Positions 1 to 9,414 of a stretch of DNA of 64,000 bases are shown one piece after another (the stretch's first letter is position 1; each line of letters starts with the position of its first letter). Made by a program: the position numbers and the translations under genes. The notes below the pieces were generated by a model. It worked only from the letters and a program-made list of their open reading frames with translations, had not been told where the DNA came from and did no database searches. The stretch comes from Alteribacter natronophilus (GTDB taxonomy: Bacteria > Bacillota > Bacilli > Bacillales > Salisediminibacteriaceae): contig NZ_VCRO01000003.1 of the NCBI RefSeq assembly GCF_006007885.1, positions 523,356 to 587,355 of the forward strand, read 5' to 3'.

Positions 1-1140
<1,140 letters not shown>

Positions 1141-1143
1141 GTT

Positions 1144-2259
1144 TTATTCTGCTTTTTCTTCTTCCGTCTTCCTTAATGCTTCCTTCACAACATTTCCCCA
1201 CCGGCTGTACTCCGTAAGGAAACCGTCATGACCAAATACCGTATCCACTTCGTGAAAAACTGCCCTGCCGCCAGCCTCGTTCCAGAGGGAGGCAAAACGC
1301 GCCATTTCCTCCGCCGGATAAAGCAGGTCTTTCTTAAAACCGATCAGCGTGGCCGGCACCTTTGCCCCGGCGAGCAATTGCCTGAGGGGCTTCTCCCTTC
1401 CACGTTCCAGATCATGACCATCCATCGCCTTAAGCAGGTACAGATAGCTGTTGGCATCAAAGCGGCGGGTGAATTTATCTCCCTGGTAAAGAAGGTACGA
1501 TTCCACCTGATAGGCGACCTCCTCGTGTGAACGGCCCGGTCCGTCTTTTGTGTCCCGGTGAAAACGCTGGTTAAAGAGGCTGTCGGACCTGTAGGTAATC
1601 ATGCCGGTCATTCTCGCCAGTGCCAGCCCGTCTGCCGGAGGGTCTTCAGCAGAATAGGCGCCTCCTTTCCACTTTGGATCATTTGTTATCGCCTTTCTTG
1701 CAATTGCGTTGTACGCCATACCGTAATCGCTGAGGGACGGGGTGGCGGCCATAACAACAGCGCGATCCACCTTTTCCGGATATTCGATTACCCACTCGAG
1801 GACCTGCATGCCTCCAAGGGAGCCTCCTATAACTGCATGGAGGTGGGTAATACCCAGCTTTTCGAGTGCTGCTTTTTGAATTCTCACCATATCCCTCACT
1901 GAAATAAAAGGAAATGTGCTTTTGTAGGGCTTTCCTGTTGCCGGGTTTGTCGTGAGGGGGCCGGCAGAACCGCTGCAGCCTCCGGTAACGTTAAAGGTGA
2001 CGACCTCATATTCGTTCAGGTCCACATAACCATTTTCCGAAATCAGCCCCCGCCACCATCCCGGTTGCCGCCGGCTGCCTACAGTATACTGATTTCCGGT
2101 TAAGGCATGACAGACAAGCACTGTCTTTCCACTGCGGCTGCCGGCCCGTTCAAAAGCAGCCTCTGCATTTCTGATTACATCGCCGGACTCGAGCCTGATT
2201 TCATCAAGGATGACTGTTCCTGTCACGGCTTCAATTTTTCTGTCCTGTCTTACCGTCAT
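1144..2259 (-). CDS. metX: homoserine O-acetyltransferase (MetX)
   Basis: Alpha/beta-hydrolase fold enzyme that activates homoserine with acetyl-CoA, the first committed step of methionine synthesis. It is 371 residues, the usual length. The nucleophile elbow GGSLGG places Ser147; the acid is Asp311 (KKDLLYP) and the base His344 (FGHDGF), completing the triad. The start ATG follows AGGAGGTGGAGC. Acetyl specificity rather than succinyl is assumed from the family; some MetX proteins use succinyl-CoA, and the residues seen here do not settle it. The product feeds MetY downstream. Two S-box riboswitches lie in series upstream. Confidence 0.95.
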   Translation of the reverse strand: MTVRQDRKIEAVTGTVILDEIRLESGDVIRNAEAAFERAGSRSGKTVLVCHALTGNQYTVGSRRQPGWWRGLISENGYVDLNEYEVVTFNVTGGCSGSAGPLTTNPATGKPYKSTFPFISVRDMVRIQKAALEKLGITHLHAVIGGSLGGMQVLEWVIEYPEKVDRAVVMAATPSLSDYGMAYNAIARKAITNDPKWKGGAYSAEDPPADGLALARMTGMITYRSDSLFNQRFHRDTKDGPGRSHEEVAYQVESYLLYQGDKFTRRFDANSYLYLLKAMDGHDLERGREKPLRQLLAGAKVPATLIGFKKDLLYPAEEMARFASLWNEAGGRAVFHEVDTVFGHDGFLTEYSRWGNVVKEALRKTEEEKAE

Positions 2260-2284
2260 GCTCCACCTCCTGCCAAAATAAAAA

Positions 2285-2436
2285 TCTCCCTGCCTGAAAG
2301 ACAGAGAGACTTATATATACGTGTCCCCCTCATCTTTCAAGGCTTTCACCTTGTTGGAATTGGCACCTTGCAGTGGAATATACTGCTGGTTGCCGGGCTT
2401 CATCGGGCCAGTCCCTCCGCCTCTCTTGATAAGAGT
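2285..2436 (-). promoter_or_regulatory. S-box (SAM-I) riboswitch with terminator, before metX
   Basis: Second SAM-I riboswitch. On the minus strand the CTCTTATC P1 strand (2423-2435) pairs with GATGAGGG, and the core GGCGGAGGGACTGGCCCGAT, GCCCGGCAACC and GGTGCCAATTCC is present. The terminator hairpin is at 2285-2309, followed by TTTTTATTTT and then the metX ribosome-binding site. GGGGGAC near the P1 3' strand can pair with GTCTCTC of the terminator (several G-U pairs), giving an antiterminator. High SAM should stop transcription before metX. Confidence 0.95.
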
Positions 2437-2496
2437 GTTTATTAAATTTGCCGGTTCATTTACTCCGCTGACGCGTTAATACTTTGACTATTTCGA

Positions 2497-2525
2497 ATAG
2501 TAACACTTTACTGCAACTCGGTCAA
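2497..2525 (-). promoter_or_regulatory. SigA-type promoter of metX
   Basis: On the minus strand TTGACC (2520-2525) and TACTAT (2497-2502) are 17 bases apart, about 60 bases before the riboswitch P1. It lies between the two S-boxes, so metX can start here without passing the distal one. Confidence 0.75.
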
Positions 2526-2565
2526 CCAGAAACTTTAAATTTATTTTTTTCGTTCATCGGAATAT

Positions 2566-2735
2566 AAAAACTCCCCGGATGCTCTTTGGCTTCCGGGGAG
2601 AAAAAATCAGAGTGTTGTACTCGGATCTTTCATCTCCCAAAGCCGTTACGCTTTGAAGGAATTAGCACCTTGCAGTTCACAACTGCCGGTTGCCGGGCTT
2701 CATAGGGCCTTTCCCTCCGCCACTCTTGATAAAAG
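2566..2735 (-). promoter_or_regulatory. distal S-box (SAM-I) riboswitch with terminator and no gene of its own
   Basis: Third SAM-I element. The core motifs GGCGGAGGGA, GGCCCTATGAAGCCC, GGCAACC and GGTGCTAATTCC are present, and P1 is TCTTTTATC with GATGAAAGA. A strong terminator stem (2571-2600) is followed by TTTTT. GGGAGA before the P1 3' strand can pair with TCTCCC of the terminator, so an antiterminator exists. Between this terminator and the next promoter (2497-2525) there are about 40 bases and no open frame. It is therefore either a tandem upstream regulator of metX, a relic of a lost gene, or the source of a short SAM-dependent RNA. Confidence 0.92.
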
Positions 2736-2775
2736 AATTGTTATTATTTTAATTCAGCTTATGCGATTGTGGAAA

Positions 2776-2804
2776 ATTGTAGCACCCATTTTTGTATCTG
2801 TCAA
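2776..2804 (-). promoter_or_regulatory. consensus SigA promoter driving the distal S-box
   Basis: Minus strand TTGACA (2799-2804), 17-base spacer, TACAAT (2776-2781): nearly perfect consensus, about 40 bases before the distal riboswitch. Its quality argues that the gene-less S-box is transcribed. Confidence 0.85.
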
Positions 2805-2851
2805 AACATTTTATCTTTTGGGTCAAAAAAGAATTCTTCTTCGGAACTGCA

Positions 2852-2980
2852 GAGGCTTCGCTCCATGCCGTCCGCTCGCTTTCCGCGGCGATGGCGGTGA
2901 GCTTCCCCGGGCTTTCGCCCTGCGGGATCTCACCTGGCCCTCCATTGCCGCAGGAGTCTCACTGCCGGCATTCCGCTTCG
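2852..2980 (-). repeat. dispersed GC-rich repeat, copy A
   Basis: About 129 bp that recur with about six differences at 3059-3187. It contains the core words shared by repeats across the window (on the minus strand GACTCCTGCGG, ATCCCGCAGGGCGAAAGCCC, CCGCGGAAAGCG). Open frames across it (for example 2792-2992) follow the repeat and not codon bias, so I treat it as noncoding. Confidence 0.8.
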
Positions 2981-3058
2981 ATTGTAACCTAAAAGAATAT
3001 GATCTTTCATAGGGTTAAACCCGTTTCATTCTTGTCTAACTCGAAGATACGCAGGATA

Positions 3059-3187
3059 GAGGCTCCGCTCCATGCTGTCCGTTCGCTTTCCGCGGCGATG
3101 GCGGTGAGCTTCCTCGGGCTTTCGCCCTGCGGGATCTCACCTGGCCCTCCATTGCCGCAGGAGTCTCTCTGCCGGCATTCCGCTTTG
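3059..3187 (-). repeat. dispersed GC-rich repeat, copy B
   Basis: Direct repeat of copy A, 207 bp downstream and about 95 per cent identical by eye. It has the same internal inverted words around GGGCTTTCGCCC. The pair flanks a short AT-rich stretch and sits between the met and fru loci. Confidence 0.8.
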
Positions 3188-3208
3188 CACTTAACCATAA
3201 GTCAGAAT

Positions 3209-3400
3209 GGAGCGGAAGGCGGTGACTCCTGCGGGAAAAGCAAGAGTCGAAGACCCCGCAGGGACGAGCGTTTACATCGTGAGTTCGCTTCGAGCTGCTT
3301 CGACGCAGACGCTTCGGAGCGATTCGGGCAGAGGAAGAAGCACGGTAACTACTCTGCCGGCTGAGGCCTGCCCGCGGAAAGCGTCCGCCTGCAGCGGAAT
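3209..3400 (+). repeat. dispersed repeat, copy C, with internal module
   Basis: Opposite in orientation to A and B and starting about 20 bases after B. It runs from GGAGCGGAAGGCGGTGACTC to GCGTCCGCCTGCAGCGGAA, the same ends as the mobile-element copies at 20, 27, 46 and 62 kb. It carries the extra module with GCTTCGAGCTGCTTCGACGC that is also present in the 27 and 62 kb copies. I do not see the outer terminal inverted repeats here. Confidence 0.75.
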
Positions 3401-3429
3401 TCACTTACCCCATCATCATGGGAAATTCA

Positions 3430-5325
3430 TTACTGTGGTGTCTCTGCCTGACTTACCGGCTTCTTCCAAAATCCGAGCATGACAGCCGTCACTGCTGCCC
3501 CTGCGAGGATTGCAAGCAGATACAGCATCCAGTTTTCCACGAGCAGAAGGACAAAGATTCCACCATGCGGCGCCTGCGTGGCAGCACCAAACAGCATGGC
3601 CAGTCCCCCTGCAACAGCTGACCCCGTAATTATTGACGGGATTACACGGCCAGGATCCGCGGCGGCGAACGGGATCGCCCCTTCGGTTATAAACGAGGCC
3701 CCCAGCACGTAGTTGGACTTCCCGGCATCCTGTTCCTGCTTTGTAAACTTGGATTTGAAGAACGTCGTTGCAATCGCGATCCCAAGCGGCGGCACCATTC
3801 CGGCAGCCATAATAGCCGCGTGGGGAGCGTAGTTTCCTGCTTCAATCATGGCAATTCCAAAAGTGAAGGCAGCTTTATTTATCGGACCGCCCATATCAAC
3901 TGCCATCATTGCTCCGAGCAGAATACCCATGAGCACGATATTCCCCGTACCCAGGCCTCCAAGCCACCCTTCGATCCCTCTTGAAAATGCGTTAAGCGGC
4001 GTTACAAGGTAGTACATGATAAAGGCTGTTGTAAATACGCCGAACAGCGGCAGAATGAGAATCGTGCGGATCCCGTCAAGAGACTGAGGGATGAAAGCAA
4101 AAAGCCGTCTGAACATGAGAACCAGGTAACCGGCAAGAAAACCGGCGATAATTCCGCCGAGGAAACCGGCTTCAAAGTTGACTGCCATCAGACCGCCAAT
4201 CATACCTGCTGCAAAACCGGGACGGTCAGCAATACTTCTTGCAATGAAGGCTGAAAGAACAGGAATCATGAGATAGAAACCGTACTCCCCGCCGATCATG
4301 CTGAGGAGATCTCCAAACCAGTGCGTCTCGGCTGCACCCGGCTCGTTAAATACAAAGCTCAGTGCAATGAGGATTCCCCCTGCCACCACGAACGGCAGCA
4401 TGTTGGATACCCCGTTCATCAGATGCCGGTAAAAGCCGGGCCGTCTGTCGACCTCACCGCCGGATTCGGATGCTGATGAGCCTCCCTCACCTTTAAAAAC
4501 AGGCGCACTGCCGTCTGTTGCCTTTTCCAGAAGCTCCCCGGGTTTGCGAATCCCGTCTTTAACAGGAGCATCGACCAGCCGTTTTCCGGCAAAACGCTCT
4601 TTTTCTATTTTCGTATCCGCTGCGATGATAACGGCTTCGGCACGGTCAATTTCCTGTTCCGTCAGCCGGTTTCTGACACCGTCGGATCCATTCGTTTCAA
4701 CTTTTATGTCGATATTCATTTCCTTCGCTTTATCCTTCAGTCCGTCCGCAGCCATATACGTGTGGGCAATTCCTGTAGGACACCCGGTAACGGCCACTAC
4801 GAACGGTTTGCCTTCGGAATTATCTCTCTCTGTCTGGGCGGCCTGTTCTTTTTCCTCGGCTCCAAGTTTTTCGGTTTCCTTGTCGTCAACGGCACGGAGA
4901 ATTTCCTCAGGTGAGGACGCTTCCATTAACGTGCTGCGGAAGCTTTCGTCCATGAGAAGGGTCGACAGTCTGGAGAGGGTCTGGAGATGTTCATTGTTTG
5001 CCCCTTCCGAAGCCGCAATCATAAAGAAGAGGTGGCTGTTCTGACCGTCGAGAGCGTCATAGTCCACTCCTTCAGATGAACGGGCAAAAGCAATGGCCGG
5101 TTCTCCCACAGCCTTCGTTTTTGCATGGGGAATTGCCACTCCTTCTCCAATACCTGTGGAACTCTGACTTTCTCTTTCTCTGATCGCCTCTTTGAAAAGG
5201 TTCAGATCGGTCAGTTTACCCGCCTGGTCCAATTTTTCCGCCATCTCATCTATGACCGCTTCTTTTGTATCGGCCCTAAGATCCATAAGCACTGTTTCCT
5301 GTGTGAGCAGTTCGGTGATTCTCAT
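3430..5325 (-). CDS. fruA: PTS fructose transporter IIABC
   Basis: Membrane enzyme II that imports fructose and phosphorylates it to fructose 1-phosphate. The 631 residues read in domain order IIA (1-150, phospho-His67 in IPHAKT), an acidic linker, IIB (173-275, phospho-Cys182 in TGCPTGIAHTY), a second linker, then IIC with eight or more hydrophobic segments from about residue 310. The FruA order and length match Bacillus. It is the last gene of fruR-fruK-fruA and starts directly after the fruK stop. I see no clear terminator between its end and the repeat cluster downstream. Confidence 0.96.
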   Translation of the reverse strand: MRITELLTQETVLMDLRADTKEAVIDEMAEKLDQAGKLTDLNLFKEAIRERESQSSTGIGEGVAIPHAKTKAVGEPAIAFARSSEGVDYDALDGQNSHLFFMIAASEGANNEHLQTLSRLSTLLMDESFRSTLMEASSPEEILRAVDDKETEKLGAEEKEQAAQTERDNSEGKPFVVAVTGCPTGIAHTYMAADGLKDKAKEMNIDIKVETNGSDGVRNRLTEQEIDRAEAVIIAADTKIEKERFAGKRLVDAPVKDGIRKPGELLEKATDGSAPVFKGEGGSSASESGGEVDRRPGFYRHLMNGVSNMLPFVVAGGILIALSFVFNEPGAAETHWFGDLLSMIGGEYGFYLMIPVLSAFIARSIADRPGFAAGMIGGLMAVNFEAGFLGGIIAGFLAGYLVLMFRRLFAFIPQSLDGIRTILILPLFGVFTTAFIMYYLVTPLNAFSRGIEGWLGGLGTGNIVLMGILLGAMMAVDMGGPINKAAFTFGIAMIEAGNYAPHAAIMAAGMVPPLGIAIATTFFKSKFTKQEQDAGKSNYVLGASFITEGAIPFAAADPGRVIPSIITGSAVAGGLAMLFGAATQAPHGGIFVLLLVENWMLYLLAILAGAAVTAVMLGFWKKPVSQAETPQ

Positions 5326-6252
5326 TTATTTCTCCTCCTCTTCCATTTGTCTGATATCGACTGAGTTTACCAGCCTTTCAATCTGTTCTTTCGTACAGAA
5401 TCCCTCTGAAAACGCCGTTGCACTCCCTGAAGCGACAGCGAAAGGTAAACATTCTTCAGGGGACAGTCCCTGTTCGAGTCCGTAGAGAAATCCTGCCACC
5501 ATGGAATCGCCTGCCCCCACTGAGTTAACCAGTGATCCTTCCGGGGGACGCGCTGACAGCACGCCGTTTTCAGTTACAAGGAGTGCTCCTTCCCCTCCGA
5601 GTGATACAAGGACGTGCCGTGCTCCGGCATGGACTGCACCCATTGCTGCTTCCAGAATGTCCTTAAACTCAGACAGTTTTTTCCCTGCCAGTTCCTCCAG
5701 CTCAGAAGCATTGGGCTTAATGAGATAAGGTTCTGCTGCGATCGCTTCCTTGAGCGGCAGACCGCTTGTATCCAGAACCGCACGTGCACCACGCCGGTTC
5801 ACAGTCTCAACTGCCTTTTTGTAGATATCCGCTCCGGCCCCGGCCGGAATACTGCCTGCAAGGACAACCGTGTCGCCTTCCTGAATTGTTTCAAGCCGCT
5901 TCAGGAGGGCCCGTTCATCGGCTAGCGAGATCCGGCACCCTGTGCCGTTAATTTCAGTTTCTTCCGTCGTTTCCAGCTTGACGTTAATCCGGGTCATACC
6001 TTCTGTGTGATAAAAATCAGTATTCAGTTTTTCCTTCTTGAGGGCACTCTCGATAAACTGTCCCGTAAATCCCGCCAGAAATCCAAGGGCCTGATTTTCG
6101 ATTCCCAGGTTTGTCAGTACTCTTGAAACGTTTATTCCTTTTCCGCCCGGCACAATGCGGGTTGCTTCGGCCCGGTTCGTTACCCCGGTTTCAAATGCCG
6201 GGACACTCATGAAGTAATCTGCAGACGGATTCATCGTTACTGTGTAAATCAT
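5326..6252 (-). CDS. fruK: 1-phosphofructokinase
   Basis: PfkB-family sugar kinase converting fructose 1-phosphate to fructose 1,6-bisphosphate with ATP. It has 308 residues. The first PfkB signature GGKGINVSRVL is near residue 37, and the second, NSVGAGDSMVAGF, near residue 243 holds the catalytic Asp and the anion hole. It overlaps the end of fruR by four bases and abuts fruA, so the three genes are translationally coupled and use the PTS product immediately. Confidence 0.96.
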   Translation of the reverse strand: MIYTVTMNPSADYFMSVPAFETGVTNRAEATRIVPGGKGINVSRVLTNLGIENQALGFLAGFTGQFIESALKKEKLNTDFYHTEGMTRINVKLETTEETEINGTGCRISLADERALLKRLETIQEGDTVVLAGSIPAGAGADIYKKAVETVNRRGARAVLDTSGLPLKEAIAAEPYLIKPNASELEELAGKKLSEFKDILEAAMGAVHAGARHVLVSLGGEGALLVTENGVLSARPPEGSLVNSVGAGDSMVAGFLYGLEQGLSPEECLPFAVASGSATAFSEGFCTKEQIERLVNSVDIRQMEEEEK

Positions 6253-7004
6253 GCTGTCACCACCTCCACCCGGGTCTCCCGGCTGATTTCATCAACCAGC
6301 TCCCGGTCTGCTTTGTCCGTTGTAATAAGCGTCGCTTCATCAAGGGAAGCCACTTTTGAAAAAGAAGTCTCCCCAAGCTTCGTGTGATCGGCCAGAACAT
6401 AAGATTCTGCTGCTCTGTCCAGTGCCTGCTTTTTTATAAGCGCCTCTTCCGGATCCGGTGTCGAATAACCGAATTCCGCATCCACACTGTTCATGCCGAG
6501 AAATGCCTTGTCAAACTGATAAGCCTGGATGGATGCAATCGCTCCTGCCCCGACAAAAGCGTGAGTCCCGCTTTTCACGTGGCCGCCCAGTACATACGTT
6601 TTAATTCCCGTGCCTGCCAGAGCCGTAATAATATTGAGTCCATTTGTCACAACCGTAATATTCCGGTCTGTTATATAGGGGATTATCGCCGCAGTCGTTG
6701 ACCCGGCATCAAGAAACACAGTGTCGTGGTCACTGATGAGATCTGCCGCAGCTTTTCCGAGCACAATCTTTTCACCCTGATCCCTGAGCGTTCTTTCCTG
6801 CAGTGGTGCTTCTTCCGTTTTTCCGGTAATAACTGATGCTCCCCCGTGAATCCGTTTCAGTTTTTTCTGTTTTTCCAGGTCAGTTAAATCCCGCCGGATG
6901 GTGGATTCAGAAGCCCCGGTGGCTTCAGTGAGATCTGCCAGCCTGACTGTTTTTGACTGATTAAGTAAGGCAAGTATCGTCTCGTGCCGCTGATCTGTAA
7001 GCAT
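6249..7004 (-). CDS. fruR: DeoR-family repressor of the fructose operon
   Basis: 251 residues. An N-terminal winged helix-turn-helix (about 1-57; ASESTIRRDLTDLEKQ is the recognition region) is followed by a DeoRC sugar-phosphate sensor domain with the DAGSTTAAI motif near residue 99. In the family, fructose 1-phosphate or the bisphosphate releases the repressor; the effector here is inferred. As the first gene of fruRKA it should autoregulate through the repeats at 7051-7082. Confidence 0.92.
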   Translation of the reverse strand: MLTDQRHETILALLNQSKTVRLADLTEATGASESTIRRDLTDLEKQKKLKRIHGGASVITGKTEEAPLQERTLRDQGEKIVLGKAAADLISDHDTVFLDAGSTTAAIIPYITDRNITVVTNGLNIITALAGTGIKTYVLGGHVKSGTHAFVGAGAIASIQAYQFDKAFLGMNSVDAEFGYSTPDPEEALIKKQALDRAAESYVLADHTKLGETSFSKVASLDEATLITTDKADRELVDEISRETRVEVVTA

Positions 7005-7034
7005 ACTGTCACGTCCTTCTTATTCGTTACGTTC

Positions 7035-7082
7035 ATTGTAAACGCTGCCTTTCAATAAATCAATCACTTTCATTCAATAAAT
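7035..7082 (-). promoter_or_regulatory. fru promoter and candidate FruR operator
   Basis: Minus strand TTGATT (7058-7063), 17-base spacer, TACAAT (7035-7040), about 30 bases before fruR. The 10-base word TTCAATAAAT (plus strand) occurs at 7051-7060 and 7073-7082, 22 bases apart, which is two helical turns, and overlaps the -35 box. Direct repeats near the -35 suit a DeoR-type operator; the binding is inferred. Confidence 0.65.
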
Positions 7083-7184
7083 TTCAAAAATGATCAAAAA
7101 CGATCATAATCGATAAAAGAACCAGAAAGAAAACGGTTACTGTTTTTCGAAAATAAACACTTCAAAAAACCGCCATGGCGGGTG

Positions 7185-7213
7185 TTGGGTTGCTTATACC
7201 CCTGTGTTATACT
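7185..7213 (+). promoter_or_regulatory. promoter of the YitT-family gene
   Basis: TTGGGT (7185-7190), 17-base spacer, TATACT (7208-7213), 65 bases before the start codon. The -35 is weak and the -10 good. Confidence 0.55.
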
Positions 7214-7277
7214 TCAAAAAGTCTTAAATCAGAGCGTATTACAGGCTCAGCATACATTTAAAGGAGGTATTCTCTCT

Positions 7278-8201
7278 ATGACTCGTTTTTTTGATGTTTT
7301 CGAAGGAATTCGGCTGAAAGGCATTCTGATTATCCTGTTCGGTACCCTGTTGTTCGGTTTTGGAATTATTCATTTTAATATGCAGAATGGCCTTGCTCAT
7401 GGAGGGTTTACCGGCCTCACACTTCTCTTTTACTATTTGTTTGCCATTGAGCCTTCCCTGACGAACCTGCTGCTGAATATCCCGCTCTTTGTAATCGGCT
7501 ATAAACTGCTTGGCCGGGTGATGCTCATCTACAGCATTATCGGAACGATTGCTCTTTCTGCTTCGCTCCGTCTCTTTGAGCTCTATCCTGTTACGCATCT
7601 GCCTCTACAGGATGACCTGATTCTCGTCTCCATCTTTGCGGGTGTGTTTACGGGGGCCGGTCTCGGGCTGATCTTCCGGGCCGGGGGAACGACAGGCGGT
7701 GCCGATATTCTTGCACGTCTTGCAAACAAGTACACTGGGATGAGTCTCGGCCGGTTTATGTTTACATTTGATGCAGCCGTCATTTCCCTTTCCCTGATCC
7801 ACCTGAACACGACAATGGCGATGTACACGCTCCTGACAGTGTTTGTCACAAGCCGTGTGATTGACTTTATTATTGAAGGTGCCAGCGCTGCCAAATCAAC
7901 GATGATTATTTCAACGAAAACGGAAGAGATTTCGGATGAAGTGATCAAGCGTATGTCCCGCGGTTCAACCGTACTGACAGGCCGGGGGAGCTTTACACGG
8001 GATAACCGTGACATTATGTACTGCGTAGTAAACCGGAACGAGCTTGTTCAGCTGAAATCCATTATCGATGAAATAGATCCGTACGCCTTTGTTTCCATTA
8101 ACGACGTGAAAGAGGTTTCCGGCGAAGGGTTCACATTCGATCAGAGCCAGCGCCGTCCATCACCGGCTCCTGAGACGTCCCCGGAGCCGCAGGCACAGTA
8201 A
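7278..8201 (+). CDS. YitT/DUF161-family membrane protein
   Basis: 307 residues starting MTRFFDVFEG at 7278, directly behind AAAGGAGG; an upstream in-frame start at 7182 has no ribosome-binding site. Five or six hydrophobic segments occupy about residues 15-190 (DUF161), then a soluble C-terminal domain (about 200-285, DUF2179 type: VLTGRGSFTRDNRDIMYCVV) and a proline-rich tail. Bacilli carry several such paralogues (YitT, YpjC, YqfU); which one this matches cannot be decided here. Function is unknown, although the soluble domain resembles PII-like ligand-binding folds. It is monocistronic with its own terminator. Confidence 0.88.
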   Translation: MTRFFDVFEGIRLKGILIILFGTLLFGFGIIHFNMQNGLAHGGFTGLTLLFYYLFAIEPSLTNLLLNIPLFVIGYKLLGRVMLIYSIIGTIALSASLRLFELYPVTHLPLQDDLILVSIFAGVFTGAGLGLIFRAGGTTGGADILARLANKYTGMSLGRFMFTFDAAVISLSLIHLNTTMAMYTLLTVFVTSRVIDFIIEGASAAKSTMIISTKTEEISDEVIKRMSRGSTVLTGRGSFTRDNRDIMYCVVNRNELVQLKSIIDEIDPYAFVSINDVKEVSGEGFTFDQSQRRPSPAPETSPEPQAQ

Positions 8202-8218
8202 AATAAAGTTCACACTTA

Positions 8219-8257
8219 AAAAGCTGACGAACCGGCATTCGGTCGTCAGCTTTTTCT
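8219..8257 (+). terminator. terminator after the YitT-family gene
   Basis: Hairpin with AAGCTGACGA and TCGTCAGCTT arms followed by TTTTTCTTT. Confidence 0.85.
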
Positions 8258-8430
8258 TTACGCGGCGCATGTCGAAAAATATAATCCTTTCCTCCCGGGA
8301 GTCTGTGTACTGACCTGGAAGCGTATCCTGTATTATTAAAATAAGACTGAGGGTCATATTGCAGGGCACGTTACCGGCGATGATCTTCCGCCTTATTTTA
8401 AAACAGCATACTGGAGAGGGGCGTTCCAAG

Positions 8431-8784
8431 ATGGTGCGCAATATTTATCTTTACGCGGTAATGCTTGTCACCCTGGTTATGATGATCGGAGGCAGCGTGG
8501 CAGTAATCATGAATGCCAGTGATTATTTTGTACCGGGTCCGTACTACGAGACACTGGAAAGCTTTGTTCAAAATCATTCATACAGCGTAAAGGAAGGATT
8601 TGCTGAAGAAGCTTCCGAAGAGGAACTCCGGAACCGATTCGAAGCGGAACGGGCGTCGTACCTGGATAACCAGCGCGCCTATGCAGCGAACGGCATGATA
8701 AAAAGTTTTGCCTGGGTACTTATTCCCCTCCCGGTTTTTCTCATTGCAGCCCGCCGTCTGCGAAAAGAAGGCCAAAACAGCTAG
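8431..8784 (+). CDS. small membrane protein of unknown function
   Basis: 117 residues starting MVRNIYLYAV at 8431 after GGAGAGGGG. A hydrophobic segment at about 5-28 and another at about 88-106 flank an external or cytoplasmic acidic region rich in Glu. I do not recognise the family. An earlier in-frame ATG at 8359 would add 24 residues but has no ribosome-binding site. Monocistronic; the terminator at 8836-8876 is shared with the convergent repressor gene. Confidence 0.75.
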   Translation: MVRNIYLYAVMLVTLVMMIGGSVAVIMNASDYFVPGPYYETLESFVQNHSYSVKEGFAEEASEEELRNRFEAERASYLDNQRAYAANGMIKSFAWVLIPLPVFLIAARRLRKEGQNS

Positions 8785-8835
8785 CAGCTTCCGGTAAAAT
8801 CCACCCGGCCTTCACTGTCAGGATGCACCAAATAA

Positions 8836-8876
8836 AAAAGGGATGCCTTAGGCCAAAGCGCCTGGGCATCCCTTTT
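8836..8876. terminator. bidirectional terminator
   Basis: AAAAGGGATGCC (8836-8847) pairs with GGCATCCCTTTT (8865-8876). Both strands end in a T run, serving the small membrane protein gene and the convergent CsoR-family gene. Confidence 0.9.
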
Positions 8877-8893
8877 CATAACAGTGATAAAAA

Positions 8894-9154
8894 TTAACGG
8901 CTCTTAACAAGCATTTTGATCGCTTCCTCAATCATCTGCTCACGCTCATCTTCGGAATCTGTATTTTCCCGCAGGCACGTTTCAAGATTTTTGGCAACGA
9001 CATACGCTGTAGCCCGATCCACAGCTGTTCTTACTGCCGACATCTGGGTGATCACATCCCGGCAGTCTTTTTCCTCCTCCATCATCCGAAGTACACCCCG
9101 GACCTGGCCTTCCACCCGCTTCAACCGGTTTTTCATATCATCTGAATACTGCAT
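8894..9154 (-). CDS. CsoR/FrmR-family repressor, persulfide-sensor (CstR-like) signature
   Basis: 86 residues, all-helical DUF156 transcription repressor (NRLKRVEGQVRGV at 9-21). Copper-sensing CsoR proteins use Cys, His, Cys. Here Cys31 and Cys60 are present but the position four before Cys60 is Asn56, not His. Two cysteines at 31 and 60 without the His match what I recall of CstR, the persulfide-responsive member, so a sulfur-stress sensor is more likely than a copper sensor; this is inference. No sulfurtransferase, rhodanese or copper ATPase gene is adjacent, so its target must lie elsewhere. Confidence 0.85.
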   Translation of the reverse strand: MQYSDDMKNRLKRVEGQVRGVLRMMEEEKDCRDVITQMSAVRTAVDRATAYVVAKNLETCLRENTDSEDEREQMIEEAIKMLVKSR

Positions 9155-9414
9155 CGTCTTCCCACCTTCATTTCGTCAGCTCCGATTTAATCTAATAGTA
9201 TAATGATTTCCCTGCCGTGGCAACTTCACACACTGCTGCCGGTATTCAGCCGTCATGACCATTACATTGTGTAAAAAACGGAGGCAAATCTCAAAGAACG
9301 CCTGATCTGTGTGTGAAAAAGTAAAAAATACCAAATCTCTATTGTACAGCCGCTCTCCCCGTTGTAAGATTCTGTTTGTAACACATACTACATTGATTTT
9401 AGGGGGTAACACAA

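Noticed and set aside
2792-3404. Several open frames of 60-122 codons over the GC-rich repeats
   Set aside because: They follow the repeat copies, exist on both strands and lack ribosome-binding sites.
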